This document shows positions 12,967 through 24,862 of a stretch of DNA of 64,000 nt, in pieces. Made by a program: the position numbers and the translations under genes. The notes under the pieces were generated by a model, which did not search any database, had not been told where the DNA came from, and worked only from the letters and a program-made list of their open reading frames with translations. Each line of letters opens with the position of its first letter. Within the stretch, counting starts at the first letter, position 1. The DNA is taken from contig NW_024042261.1 in the NCBI RefSeq assembly GCF_014851395.1, positions 40,571,499-40,635,498 of the forward strand. Direction: 5' to 3'. This DNA comes from Micropterus salmoides (Eukaryota > Chordata > Actinopteri > Centrarchiformes > Centrarchidae).

Positions 12967-15554
12967 GACTTACGCTTGATGAGAACTAATTCGTACAACA
13001 TGTTGTCCGACCTGAATAGCTGCTTGACTTATGTGATAGATGGAGTGAAGAACCGATATGTATTAACATGAAAAGTGAAAAGGGAGATGTTCAAACCCTG
13101 GATCCTTTCTCACCCAAGCACAGCTGACCAATCACGTCCTGAAGTGGGCGTGAACGTCTGATTGCCAGTCCAGAAGTGCAGTTCTGATGGACTGGAAGCC
13201 TAAACCTAACCACACGTAGGACCAAACCCTCAGTGTTGCCTTTTGGTTTCAAAAAACATTCCCACCAAACATAATCCTGGCATCAGCTCCGTTTCCCTCA
13301 GAACATAACTGAAATTTGATCAAGTTGTCTAGGATGAAAATCAGGTTTATTATGCTGGTGGTTTTCAGAAATTTGAAACAGGGAGGATTAAAGTGTTGGG
13401 CCTGAAACTATGTGGTGAAAGTGAATTATTTTGGCTTTAAGAAACAAGATCCATAAATTGAAGCAGGATTGATGGTTGAAGTAAAGCTGCTTACAGTTTG
13501 AATGATGTGGGACAGCAAACTGGATGGTTACAGAAAGAATGAAAGAAAGTGCATGTTTGGAATTAAGGTGGATTTTTGGAGGTTCAGTCAGCAGGAGTAT
13601 TGGGTCCATGATGCATCTCTGCTTCAAGTCACCTACAGATCCAATCATCCAGCCAATTTCAAACCGTAAATGCTGTGTTTTAGTTTTGGAGAGTTTCCCA
13701 CAGCTTTAGTCAGTCAAATATGAACTAGAATTTGGATGAACCATTGTGAAACACCTGAACTGAAAAGTTGAATGTTCAGAAGGAAGATATGTACAGTTTG
13801 AATTCTGGCAGATGGATCTCAACTGATTCATTTTATTCTACCTCCTGTGCAGAAAGCTATTTATAGGCATTAAACCAAAGACGTTATCCATTCTTCCCAT
13901 GACTACAGTATCATTACTACAAGCCTAGAGGGTAAATTACAGCTTTAAGTAAGATTCAGACGGTTCCTTTAACCCGCTAGGATACTTGGTTGAATTAGGG
14001 TTGGTATTAAATTCATTAATTTGTTGTTTACTGAACTGTTTCTAAAAGACTACCGATTCTGTAATGAAATTGTGTCGGTAATGTGGACAAACTGTCAACT
14101 ACGTGTCAGTCGGAATTAGACTGAATTTATTATACTCACTGTGAAGCCTAAATTTGGTTTCAAATCTACTGTATCTGAGAATTCACATCACAAATAATAA
14201 TTAAAACATCACAGTGTCCCTCATTTGAATCAACTGGTGCTTAAACAATTACTGCATAAAGCAATTACTCAAACTATCAATTTGTCCCATCCTAGTCTGG
14301 CCGATTGTTAATCATTTCAGTTGCTTGTCAAGTAGAAAAAACAACCAAACATTTGCTGTGAAACGTCAAAGTAATTGCTGATGATTATCGTAAGAGCTGG
14401 ACAGATAAAATAACCAATGTAAGATATCATATTTGGCCTTTTTTAATGTGTAATAATGAACATAAGTCTAACTGAAATGAAGTATTTTGAGTAAGTAAAT
14501 AATTGAATGTAGTGTCAGATCTAGGAGCAGTATTGACAGCCAAACTTCTACACAACTGCCATCAAACTATCTTCCATCTCAGACCCAACAACCAAACCAA
14601 AGTCCTAAGGCTCTCTGCGTCTATGTTAGGACGAGACGCTATTTAGATGTCTAGGCGATGATGAGTTTGTTCTCTCCAGCTATACAGCACAGATAGTCAT
14701 GGAGAAAAGAAGTAGAAAACTGTGTTAAACCGTCCCAAATGTTGGATCCTGAGATAAACTCCTGCTGCTCTGAGGTCCCTGGCTTCCCCAGCCTGTGTTT
14801 GTTCTGCAGTTTCTCATTAAAAAAACATCTGATTTAAGAAAAGCTCTTCAAGGTTACCTAACAAGTAAACTTTCCGTAAGAAAATAAGTTATAATGTAAA
14901 CTCTCCAAAGTCCAAAGTTGCAGTGGCACCCTGCAGGGATACAAATGCATCTTAAAGTCGTTGCTTTTTGCCTGCCAGCAAATCAAAGTCGACTGGATGA
15001 CCAGCTCTGTTGCCTCTTTGTGCATCTGAAGGAGAAAAACAAATATATATAGACTTGTTTATTGTCCGTGACGGCGTCTCACAGTACAATATCTTTTTCC
15101 TCACAGAAGTCAGATCTCTGAAAATAAAGCGAAGGCAACATACTGATGTCATTACAATGCCTTAAAAAAGCCTCGTGGTCACGTTTGACAAGTTTAAGTG
15201 CATATACACAATGTCATGTGATGCCTGAAAAACATAGGCAACAATAACTTATTGCAGATATGTCACTATTGGCATTAATGTCGGACGAATATTAGGCTAC
15301 CAGAGGCCCAAAACACTAACAGCTTGGCGCTCATGTAGCAACCTCTGAGTGACCAGAAATAGTGACTTGTAGGCCAACGACGGGGTGCCATGCAGAGTAA
15401 AAGTAGAGATAGACCCCAAACTCTCTGTTATGCTGATCTGAGGTTTGTAAGTCAGAAAGATTTTACATTCTGTGACGGGGTTGTCTTGGGCTGATTGTAG
15501 TTTGTTTTTTTCTAAATATCTTAAAATCTGACTGAGGCAAAAAAAGGAATTAAG
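12967..15554. other. Non-coding, probably intronic
   Basis: AT-rich. I see a copy of the dispersed word CCTAAACCTAACCA near 13200 (also near 27263, and inverted near 29655) but no gene. Confidence 0.4.
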
Positions 15555-15870
15555 AGCCTTGTTTCCATCACCGTTTTTGTATGCGCAATTTGAAGTATCG
15601 CATTAGAAAAGGTTGATGGAAACGGCAAAGTTCGAGAGAAAGAAAATTTTGCCACGTCTGATCAGCTGTTTCCGCTTTCGGCGTCTTGCTGGATATTCCC
15701 ATAACGTGCGGAGACATGGCTCGTAGCAACTTGTCCGCTTGAAACACATTCCTGAGGACCTCTCTCTGTTTTCTCTCAGATCAAACCAGCTGATGGAAAC
15801 ACGCTTTTTTTGTTGCGATATTTCAAAGGTCTGCTTAAAATTCACGTGACAATTAGATGGAAACAAGGCT
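15555..15870. mobile_element. Small MITE
   Basis: The left end AGCCTTGTTTCCATC is mirrored by GATGGAAACAAGGCT at the right end. GATGGAAAC words are repeated inside (15613, 15791) and the total length is 316 bp. A 99-codon frame on the - strand is read through the element and has no domain. Flanks are A/T-rich and the target duplication is not clear. Confidence 0.65.
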
Positions 15871-16774
15871 AATGATATTAAAAGGCATTTATTTTTTTCC
15901 ACTAAACCTGGCAGTCGTTTTCATTCATACTCAGAAAGTTGCAGTTCATATTTCAGTCAAAGTACTCGTACTCATCATCGTACTCATGGTTATGTAGCCG
16001 CTAAGCTTCATGGATCAGCTACTGGCTGACTCAATCCACTCCTGATTATCAGCTCGTATATGACTCACATTATTCTTTTATGAAAACACACATGTTTTAA
16101 AAAAAAGAAATATTCAGTGGTGGTTTTGGCAGCTGAAAGCTCTGAGTAGGTGTGTTTCGTAGTTTAGCAGGTTACTGGCAGCTGAGATACATTTGGAGGA
16201 TGGCATCAAACCTGTTGACTGAAGCAGCAGAAACCACACAGAATCTGTTTTGTATTCATTCAGGCTACATGAGGAGTTAAAGCCCAATCTTATTTGTTTT
16301 ACCATGTGTGGTTGCCGTGTTGTCCCGCTCTGAGCTGCTCTGTGTTGATCAGATATCTTCCTTCGCGTGTAAACCTGTGTGCGAGCTTTGCGTGCAGCCC
16401 CTTCCGATCCCTCTGATGGATTTAACAGGCTTAAATCAAGTGTCATGTAATTTGAAACTTTATTGCTCCCTGCAGGGAAATCCTCTTTTCTCTTGACCCT
16501 CTACTCTCAGAGACCAGAGGTCAGAGGTGAAGGTCATGACTACAGCGTGCAGGTTAAGGGTTTCGGTGATGCTGGTGGTGGAAGTGTTTGTAGGCTGAAG
16601 GACAGTTTCTGTAACGTTAACATCCTCTTGCAGCCCTGTAAAATCTGTGGTTTAAATAAAACAAAAAGGGACGCTGACTGACAGCTTTATTTGGCGCAGA
16701 TTGTATTGAGGGTTGAGATCTTACTGCCTTGAGCTCTATTAGAAATCTTCATATTGTTTTGTTGCATTTACTTT
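15871..16774. other. Non-coding, probably intronic
   Basis: No recognised gene or paired repeat. Short open frames on both strands around 16114-16680 show no domain. Confidence 0.35.
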
Positions 16775-17100
16775 CCATTTACCAAGTCAGCATGCTAACA
16801 TTTGTTAATTAGCGCTAAATACAATGCACAGCTGAGGCTGAAAGTTTTGCGGTCATTTGGTCATAAACCAAAGTATCAGACAAATATAAATTTTGGCCTA
16901 TGAATGTCTGTACAAAATGTTGTGCCACTGTCTTTCACTAAATAAGTGAAAACTTTGAGCTGCCGGTGAAGTAGAGTCAAGTATCCAAAGTCATTAGACT
17001 TTATCCTCTAGAGACCTTGAATATCTGTTGCAAATGTCATGGCAGACAGATGTTGAGATATTTCAGTGTGGACCTCAGTGATAGACTGACCGACAAGCTG
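16775..17100 (+). repeat. Common teleost dispersed repeat (GCTAACATTTG ... GAGATATTTCAG)
   Basis: Contains in order CATGCTAACATTTGTTAATTAG, GGTCATAAACCAAAGTAT, GAATGTCTGTACAAAAT and TTGAGATATTTCAGTGTGGAC, which I recognise as a widely scattered fish repeat of unclear class. A partial copy occurs at 49797-49945. No coding capacity is visible. Confidence 0.55.
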
Positions 17101-17449
17101 CCGTCCCTAGAACCATGCAGCAAGCGTGACTAAAAGATTAGTTAATGTAAATGTCAGCTCGTCCTTTTATGTGATGAAATGTTCTCAAGAAAAGGGGAGC
17201 GAGCGGCACACACTTTAGGAACCACTGCAGTCGATAACATTTACTTTTCCACCTACATTACTTTACACCTATAGTTCAAACCGTTTATATACAGTAACTC
17301 ACATGGCCAAAACATGCTGACTGGGCCTTTAAAGAAGCTCAAGCAGTGATTTATTAATCTGTTTCCTGTTTGGCCTACAGATCCCTTATTATTTTTTGTT
17401 TGTATACGAACAGAAATTAATTAAAAATCCTCCCAAAAATGCAAAGATT

Positions 17450-17482
<33 letters not shown>

Positions 17483-18599
17483 TCAGAGTAATCATGAACA
17501 AACTCTGCTGTGAACCAGCACACAGACATCTTGCTCAACATTTTGTTTTGTGCATGTGGAGGAATGGAGTAGAGAATAAATGGACCCTAACAGCGTTGCA
17601 CATGAAAGGCTTTTCAGAGCACCCCCCTCCCAACCCCGCTCCTGATGCAAAACTACGACAGCAGGGATAATTAGGGAATTGTATTTTGAAAATATAGGTC
17701 TGCGTGGTAATGAGGGCACAAAGCCGAATAAAACAACTTCAATTCAGCTTAGAGAGCTGGAAAGTCGACGAGAGGCTTCGGGGCAGATATTGAGAAAAAA
17801 ATGGACTACTGTAGATTAAGAAACAGATCACACACGCTGTTAAGTCTCCACAGGGCTGTGACATCTGCAGTGATGGAAAAACAGCAACACAGCAACTTAT
17901 TTAACTGCTTTACGAAGATCACAGAGAACAACGATGCACATGTTTGAGGCTGCAGTACCGATTCATCTCCAGATTATTTTCTCAATTCAGTGATAAAGCA
18001 GCCACTCCAGAGAAAAAACATCCATCACAAGCCCATGGCTTGTCTCGTTTATTCGACAATCCACAACCCAAATATACCCAGGTTATTCTCGTTCTCAAAA
18101 GTTTAAAGTTTTACATTGAAGAAGCTGCAGCCAGTCAGTGTCACACCCATTTTCGGTTAAAAAGTGACTCAGGAAATTAACCATTCAATCCATCCTGGAT
18201 GACACAATCACTCTCGAATCCAACACCAACTCCATCTGCAAAAAGCCTGATTCTCTTGAGAAGCTCGAGCGGTTTTAACGTTGACAGATCGCTCTTAAAC
18301 GATGTTTTATTCATCTGTTATCAAGTCCATTTTAGCTTTTGCAATGCTTTGTTGGTCTGCCTCGGCATGGTTAACAGATTGTTAAACGTTATCATTGGTA
18401 CCAACTTGAGTGACCACTTTGGCCATGTTTATCAAGTTAGAGCCACTCAGAGGGGAAAAAGCCATCATGATGGACCCCCAACGCCTTCCCCACGCAGAGT
18501 TTTGACTCCTGCCATCAGGGAGGAGGTGCACTTTCTCTGGGAGGGCCAAATCATTTGAGATCATTTGTTCTCTCAGCTGCTGGGTTCTTAGCTGTCGGC
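17101..18599. other. Non-coding; possible LINE debris near its end
   Basis: No gene. The + strand frame at 18199-18558 precedes a LINE-like 3' tail and may be a decayed reverse-transcriptase C-terminal region (SDHFGHVYQVRAT followed by GPPTPSPRR), but frameshifts leave it unproven. Confidence 0.35.
17447..17481 (+). repeat. (CTTT)n microsatellite
   Basis: Nine uninterrupted TTTC/CTTT units. Confidence 0.9.
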
Positions 18600-18725
18600 C
18601 TAGTTACTAGTTACTGCGTACACGCTTTAAAGAAGGATTGATGGACTGTTTATTATGTGTAGTTATGTTTTATCAGTTTACAAACCAAACTGCCCCTCGA
18701 GGACAATAAAGCCCATCCAATCCAA
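18600..18725 (+). mobile_element. LINE 3' tail remnant
   Basis: Ends in CTCGAGGACAATAAAG followed by the short tandem CCATCCAATCCAATC, the usual look of a fish LINE 3' end (poly-A-like signal plus short tandem tail). A related ending, TTGGGGACAATAAAG followed by TTAACCTAACCTAA, is at 52430-52460. Confidence 0.45.
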
Positions 18726-18970
18726 TCAGATTTTTTTAAAACCAAGTGAAGCCCAAATTATATTCTGGTGAGCATGAAAGAGTGAGAAAGACATGACAAA
18801 ATCTAAGCACACAGACTGAGCGATGTGTCGTCCCGTGGGCTGAATCCAGTTTAAATTGGCTGCTCTCCTAGCTCTGGATTAGACCTGGGTTTAATACCTT
18901 TACACTAAAAGGCCTGTCCGTTCCCTCCGAGGGCAATCTGCTGCAGGAACACACCATGCTTTAATCCACT

Positions 18971-18972
18971 GC

Positions 18973-19006
<34 letters not shown>
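18971..19006 (+). repeat. (CAA)n microsatellite
   Basis: About twelve CAA triplets without interruption. Confidence 0.9.
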
Positions 19007-22000
19007 GTTTATCTGGCTGAAGCTCGTGGGGGCAGATCATACTACGCCAGGCTCGCTCATCTTTGCTTCGCGTCAGCGTTTCACAGTCCAGTTTGGACGC
19101 CTCCGATCTGATTAAATCAGTGCATGAAAATATAAAAATAAATAAATGTGTGCAAAAGTGAGAGGAATCTGTGGCAAAGGATCAGACGGAGGAGGCTATT
19201 GGAGAAATGATTTATCCCCATCATGTGACCAGATGAGAAAGCAGCTTCCGTTTCTGGCCGCCATCTTTATTTGTAAAAATGATTTTCAGCTCTGTAACAG
19301 AGAGCAGGATAGAAGAGAGCCAATAGGATGAGTTGATTGACAGAGAATCAACAACCTTTTTCTTAATCAATTCTCTGGTTCCAGCTTCTCTAATGTGAAT
19401 GTTGGCTGTTTTTCTGTTTTGTAAAAACAGAATATCTTTGGGGTTTGAGCAGTTAGACAAAACAAGACACCTGAATACGTCACATTGGCCTCTGGGAACT
19501 TGTAATTATCCATTGTAATTATGTCATTATCCATTAATTATTTAGTCTACAAAATGAACACCGATGATAGTTAACAAACCCTCAACTAATATCTACCTTT
19601 CAAAAAAACAGTATCTTAATTCAGTGATTGAACGTAGGTACTGTAACATCAACACGTGGAGGTCAGAGGAGCTACATGACGAGATACCAGCTCCAACAGT
19701 CCAGGCTCCACTAACAGGTCCTGACAGCATGCTTTCCACTCGGGGGAAGTTTCCATTTCAATCGATGAGGAAAACCTAAAGCTAACCACGCACAAACTAA
19801 TTGAACTGCTGAAAATACCCACACATACAGAATTTCACCTTAGAACCGGGAGCTTGTGCTCAATACCACAGGAAGTATCTATAATCAATGTGTTTTGCGC
19901 AACTGCCATGAATAATTTATAAAAAAACCCAATTCTAGTTAATGAATGCAAGATTTTCTACCCAACTTTACCATCTTACCTTTTAACTTCTCTGTAAAAT
20001 CAGCTTCTGGTTTTCATTGGAACTCATTTCCTGGATCAAAAAGATGCTGCTGTTTGTGCAGAGAATCTAATCAGGAGCCTATTTGATAATGAGCCTTTGT
20101 TTTTGCTTTGATCCGATTGGTTTACAGTCAGATTGTGTATGGTGTCCAGCAGGGATGTAACAGGGATGTAATCAGACGTCATTAGGTAATCAAAGCAATC
20201 AAAGTGACTTTGCTTCTGTTGATTCATCTTACAAACATCAATTTTAACGTCATCTGGCATGTGTTGGGAGGGTGGATGGGCTTTGTTGATTAGACTAGCA
20301 GAAGCTTCGTATGCTGCGCTGAAGGTAAAATGAAATGTTCATTGTTTTCAGGGCTGCAGGGTGACCATTCTTGTGTAAATTATAAAAGAAATTGGTTTGT
20401 CCAGAACAGTTTGTGGTTAAAGAAAGAGATGAAATGTTGTTGCCGCAGTTAGGCAGAAAGGCAACAGAGCAGAATGTATTTCTAGAGATATCATTACACA
20501 GACAGCTGCTGTATGTGTGTACCACTGCTGCATGTGAGGTTCAATCCCCCAAATGAAACTGTGCAGCCAGCGCAGAATCTCCACTGATGTGAACTATGTC
20601 AGCAGGAGCTGTTGGAGGATCAGTTATTAGTCTGTCTGAGAGCAGGATTTCTCTCAAATCTTTTGAACAGAGCTCCATGAAATTTGGCAGGCAGTTTGGC
20701 CTTGAGCCAAGGAGCAATTGATTTGATTTTTACAGTGATTTGGATCTGGGATTTTGTGGTGTAGCTATGAAACAAGGAGGATTTGGCTTCCTTTTCTTTA
20801 GGGATGTTTTCCCCATCAATAGACTCAATTGATCCTCAATATGAAATAAGACTGGTGGCTGGATTTGTGTTCAGCAGTAGCAACAAGTTTGTCTCCTTGT
20901 TGTTAAATGTGATATCACTGTGTCAGGATGGTGGTGTTGTAGTCCTCCAATGTGACAAAGACTAACCAATCAGCAGCAGCTGAGCCTTGCTGTACAACAG
21001 TTTGTTGTTTTAATAAGAATCCTAACGGGGTAATGGTGAAGCAAGCAGCTGCGCCATTAAAATATGATCATGTTGCAACACAACGCAGTGATTATTTGCC
21101 ACACAATATATATTATTTCTCCATTACACCAGTTTAAAGGTGCAATGACTTTCATGGGTAGGATGATCCCAAAGAGTTTGGAGGAAGAAGAACCCCACTG
21201 GGTTTAGAAACAAATGAAAGACAACAAGGCAAGAGGGTTCTACAAAGGTCTGCAGAGCCTTAAAAGACCTTCCCACGTCTCTATATGGATATTTGCATCA
21301 GACATGTTGTGTTAATGGACTGCCGAAAATGCAACATACATACAACTTGACATTTTCATTCTGAAATTGCCAATAAGAATCCATTTCTGAGACAAACTGT
21401 AGATCAGAGACAGAGATTGCCCAGGCAGGTTCTAAAATGTAAAATGTCAGATAAAAAGTCTATTCTGATTTCGGTTCTCCTGGTGATGATACTCTTTGTG
21501 TTTATGGATTTTCAAAAACGGACCACCAAACCAATTTCAAGCCATGAGTTACCGTCTGTGTGGAGGTAGAAGTATAGCTGCCTGAACTTCTCTCTCAAGC
21601 GCTCCTGTTACTTTTTGAACTCAACACTACGGCGGCTGGATTTCCACCACGTCTAGAAACAGTTTTGCTTGAACCCTTCAGACGAACATTTCAGTAAAGC
21701 ACTGAGGCCTTTATGATATGGTTACATTTGGGTAACAAAGAGTCCTGACACATCAGGCGGGTTTAAATTACTACCATTGGTTCCAAAATTATACAGATAG
21801 CCATAATATTTTTAAACCTAAACTTGGAAATGAATTAAACAAACCTTAAAATCTATTTCATAAACCTTGGTAATTGAGTTTAAATGCAAAAGGTTTCTGC
21901 CACATCAACATGGTCAACAACAGCTTTCCCTGAATGTGAGTAGGATTTTGTCGTATGATGCTGATTAAACACTGCGGTCCTGGGAAACATATTTCCATTT

Positions 22001-24396
22001 CGCTCTCCAGATCATTTCTCTGCTGTGCGAGTGCCGTGGACGACCCGATTAAAGGCTGGTCGGTTTATAAACCGTACAAATGAATGCGACTCGCTCTCGT
22101 CTCGGTCTGGACACGGTCTCCGCTCCGCTTAGCCTCCGTCTGAGAGGTCACAGGTTCAACTCCCACAGCAGCTACCGTGACCCGCTGCCGTGTCCTGGAG
22201 CAAGAGGCTGAACGTCCCGCTCTTTATCACTGTAACGCCGACAGCTTCGTGCATTGTGAACACGCAACTTTCCTGCAGACCTGATTTCATTTAATGTGAC
22301 TGATGGTTTTTATTACAAAATGCTGCAGACTCTTGGTGTACACGGCTCAATATTTCAAAAGTACAGCTCCATATATCACCTGAAATGTCACCTTCAGGGG
22401 TATTTTTCAACCTGGTCTCACTCCCAAGAAGTCAAGTACTGCCGCTTGGTCAGTGGCCATCCGCTAAAAAATGTGACACTGTAGAGTTAGAGGGTTACCT
22501 ATCACAGTGTCATATGTTGAAGCAGAGGGCCAGCATTTGGTGAGTTGAGAGTGAGAGCGCGTTGTATTAACATGCAAGATCAAAGGATTCAAAAGTTCAA
22601 ATCATCCAGTGCCCTTTACAGATGGTTTTAAATTATTTGTAAGTACTTTAAAAACGTGTTTTTGGGACATACTCTCTGGCCTCAATAATTAGAAACACGT
22701 TTTAAAGATGACCTTGACAGTAAAACACCAACATCACCAAATTTATTCATCGGTGTAAGAACCAGAATGAACCTGGCTGATAATGCTCTCTGCTCCTTTG
22801 TATTTTAAATTCAAACTCATTGTATCATTTGGTTTCTGTAAGAGTTTACGGTATTTACCTGATAGTTACTGCTCAGTATTGCAGTATATTCTGATCAGGA
22901 CAATGTTTTGTCGTCTATCGTGTGTGCAAACCCTGTGGAAGCTAACAAACCGGTGATGGTCAGTTTGGACTGAAATGCATGAAAACTGACTCTGTTTGTG
23001 TGCAGCAGCAGTTTGTTGGTTTGTTCTTGGTGTGTCAGACATTTTGCGTCACAGGCAGCACTAAAACACTGGTAGCAAATCAGTTCATTTCAAAACTTAA
23101 CTAACAGTAACTTGGTTTGCAATAAAAAAAAAATCTAATAATGTATTTATATAATGTATTTGACTGAAGGTACTCTTTAGATTTTCTTTTTCTGGGATGA
23201 GAATGGGCTGCAACATCTCCTGTTGGGGGAAGTGTGATTGCAGTTTAGCAACAGGAACCATTTTGTTTTACACTGTTTTACACTTTTACACGCTCGAACA
23301 GCCCGTCACCGTATGTTATTTAAAAGCAATAAATGCAATAATGTAATTTGAAAATCTACAGAGCTTAGCAGGTATGGCTGGGAAAATCTGAAATTTCTCA
23401 TACACATTGCCTCATTCTCATAATGTGAACAAACCACTGCCCTCCAAGAGAGATGGGGCAGATTAAACAGATTGAGGCCACAAATTAGTATTTCAAATGG
23501 AGACATTCTTAACTTGAGGGAAGAAATTAATTAATTCAAGGGTATGAGATACTAAACTGAAGGAAACATTGGGTGCATGTAATAGTAATTCGAGGGTGTT
23601 GTTTGTAAGACGAGGGTACATATGACTCATTTTAAGTAGTAAGAATTTGTTCTGTCGGCCATTAAATAAGCGACTTCCACAACTACCGTATCACCAGAAA
23701 CATCAACTTCCTCCTGATTTCTATCAAAGCAGTGTGAAACAGCCACCTTTAGCAGATCTGACTGTAGCTGTTTGTATTGTCTGATTACATCTTCATGCAG
23801 TAAAAACACACATTCTGCTTTTTAACTCTTCCAACAGCCTACTTCTCACCTCCACACAACAGTTTGCGAAGTAACAACACATCTGCTCATTTCCACATTT
23901 AGGCCCTGAAAGATCAGAACATCTGCATCACAAAGGGTTAAACAGAGGAACCGAAGCCGGGTGTTTGTGAGTGAATGCAGTGGTTGAGGAGTCCATGTTG
24001 ATAGCTGGAAGGTGTGAAGAGGAAGGCTATTATCACAGTGTAAAGAGGGAAACTGTGATTGGCCACTCTTCCGCCTCCTCATTGACCCCCATTATAGCTG
24101 CATTAACTGGGGGATTAGATTGTCATCAGAGTGAAAACACATGGAGCTGGAGATGCACCCAAGAGGCACCGTAAGCCCTCAGATAATGACAAAGTTTTCT
24201 GCATCAGAAGCAGCTTGCCTCCAAAACTTAGGAACTTTTTTAAATGTTAACACAGTAAATCTGTGAAGACAGGTGGCTGTTTAATGGAATGGAATATTAG
24301 ATTGTAGAGGAAGGATTGGTCCTGATTCTGAGGTTTAGATGTGTGCATGTACTGGCTTGGAACTCATTTACCAACACACTCTCATTCACACTCATT
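19007..24396. other. Non-coding, probably intronic
   Basis: More than 5 kb without a supported gene. A B-box-like GGTTCAACTCC near 22153, preceded by a degenerate tRNA-like stretch, may be the head of an old SINE. All open frames are under 80 codons and without domain features. Confidence 0.4.
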
Positions 24397-24443
24397 ACAT
24401 TTATTCATTTAGCTGACACTTTTATCCAAAGCGACTTACAATT
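24397..24443 (+). repeat. Fragment of a common teleost interspersed repeat
   Basis: Contains ACATTTATTCATTTAGCTGA and TTATCCAAAGCGACTTACAA, one of the most frequent repeat cores in fish genomes. A degenerate second copy is at 46504-46548. A short (GT)n tract follows at 24500-24521. Confidence 0.6.
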
Positions 24444-24813
24444 GCTCACACCAAAGTCATGTGTCCTATCCACTGCGCCATCACCACTCCCAGCTCTTTA
24501 CGTGTGTGTGTGTGTGTGTGTACGTTGATGCCATATTGCCAAAGCAAATGTGAAATAAAAGCACAAATATTTACCGATAAATAAAGACCCAGAGCAGAAC
24601 TGATACCTACATTTATAAATGGGGCACAATGTAGTTTGTCCGAGTAGCTTAGCTACTGTTAGCTTAACTTGATCGGCAAACTAACATTAGCGTTGCAACA
24701 TTTATTCAAGGAATCACAGCTTTCTGCTCTCAGGGCTTTTACAGCTAATGGTCGGGCTGTGGTAAGTCCAGTTTAATTAGTAGAGCTGCATGTCATTGTA
24801 TGAGTTCTCCCAG

Positions 24814-24862
24814 AGCTGTTAAATAAGATTACTTAACGGTTAAATAATCTTATTTAACAGCT
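24814..24862. repeat. Perfect 18-bp stem inverted repeat
   Basis: AGCTGTTAAATAAGATTA (24814-24831) and its exact reverse complement TAATCTTATTTAACAGCT (24845-24862) flank a 13-base spacer. It may be the end-to-end remnant of a MITE or a cruciform-forming site. No transcript evidence is available. Confidence 0.9.
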
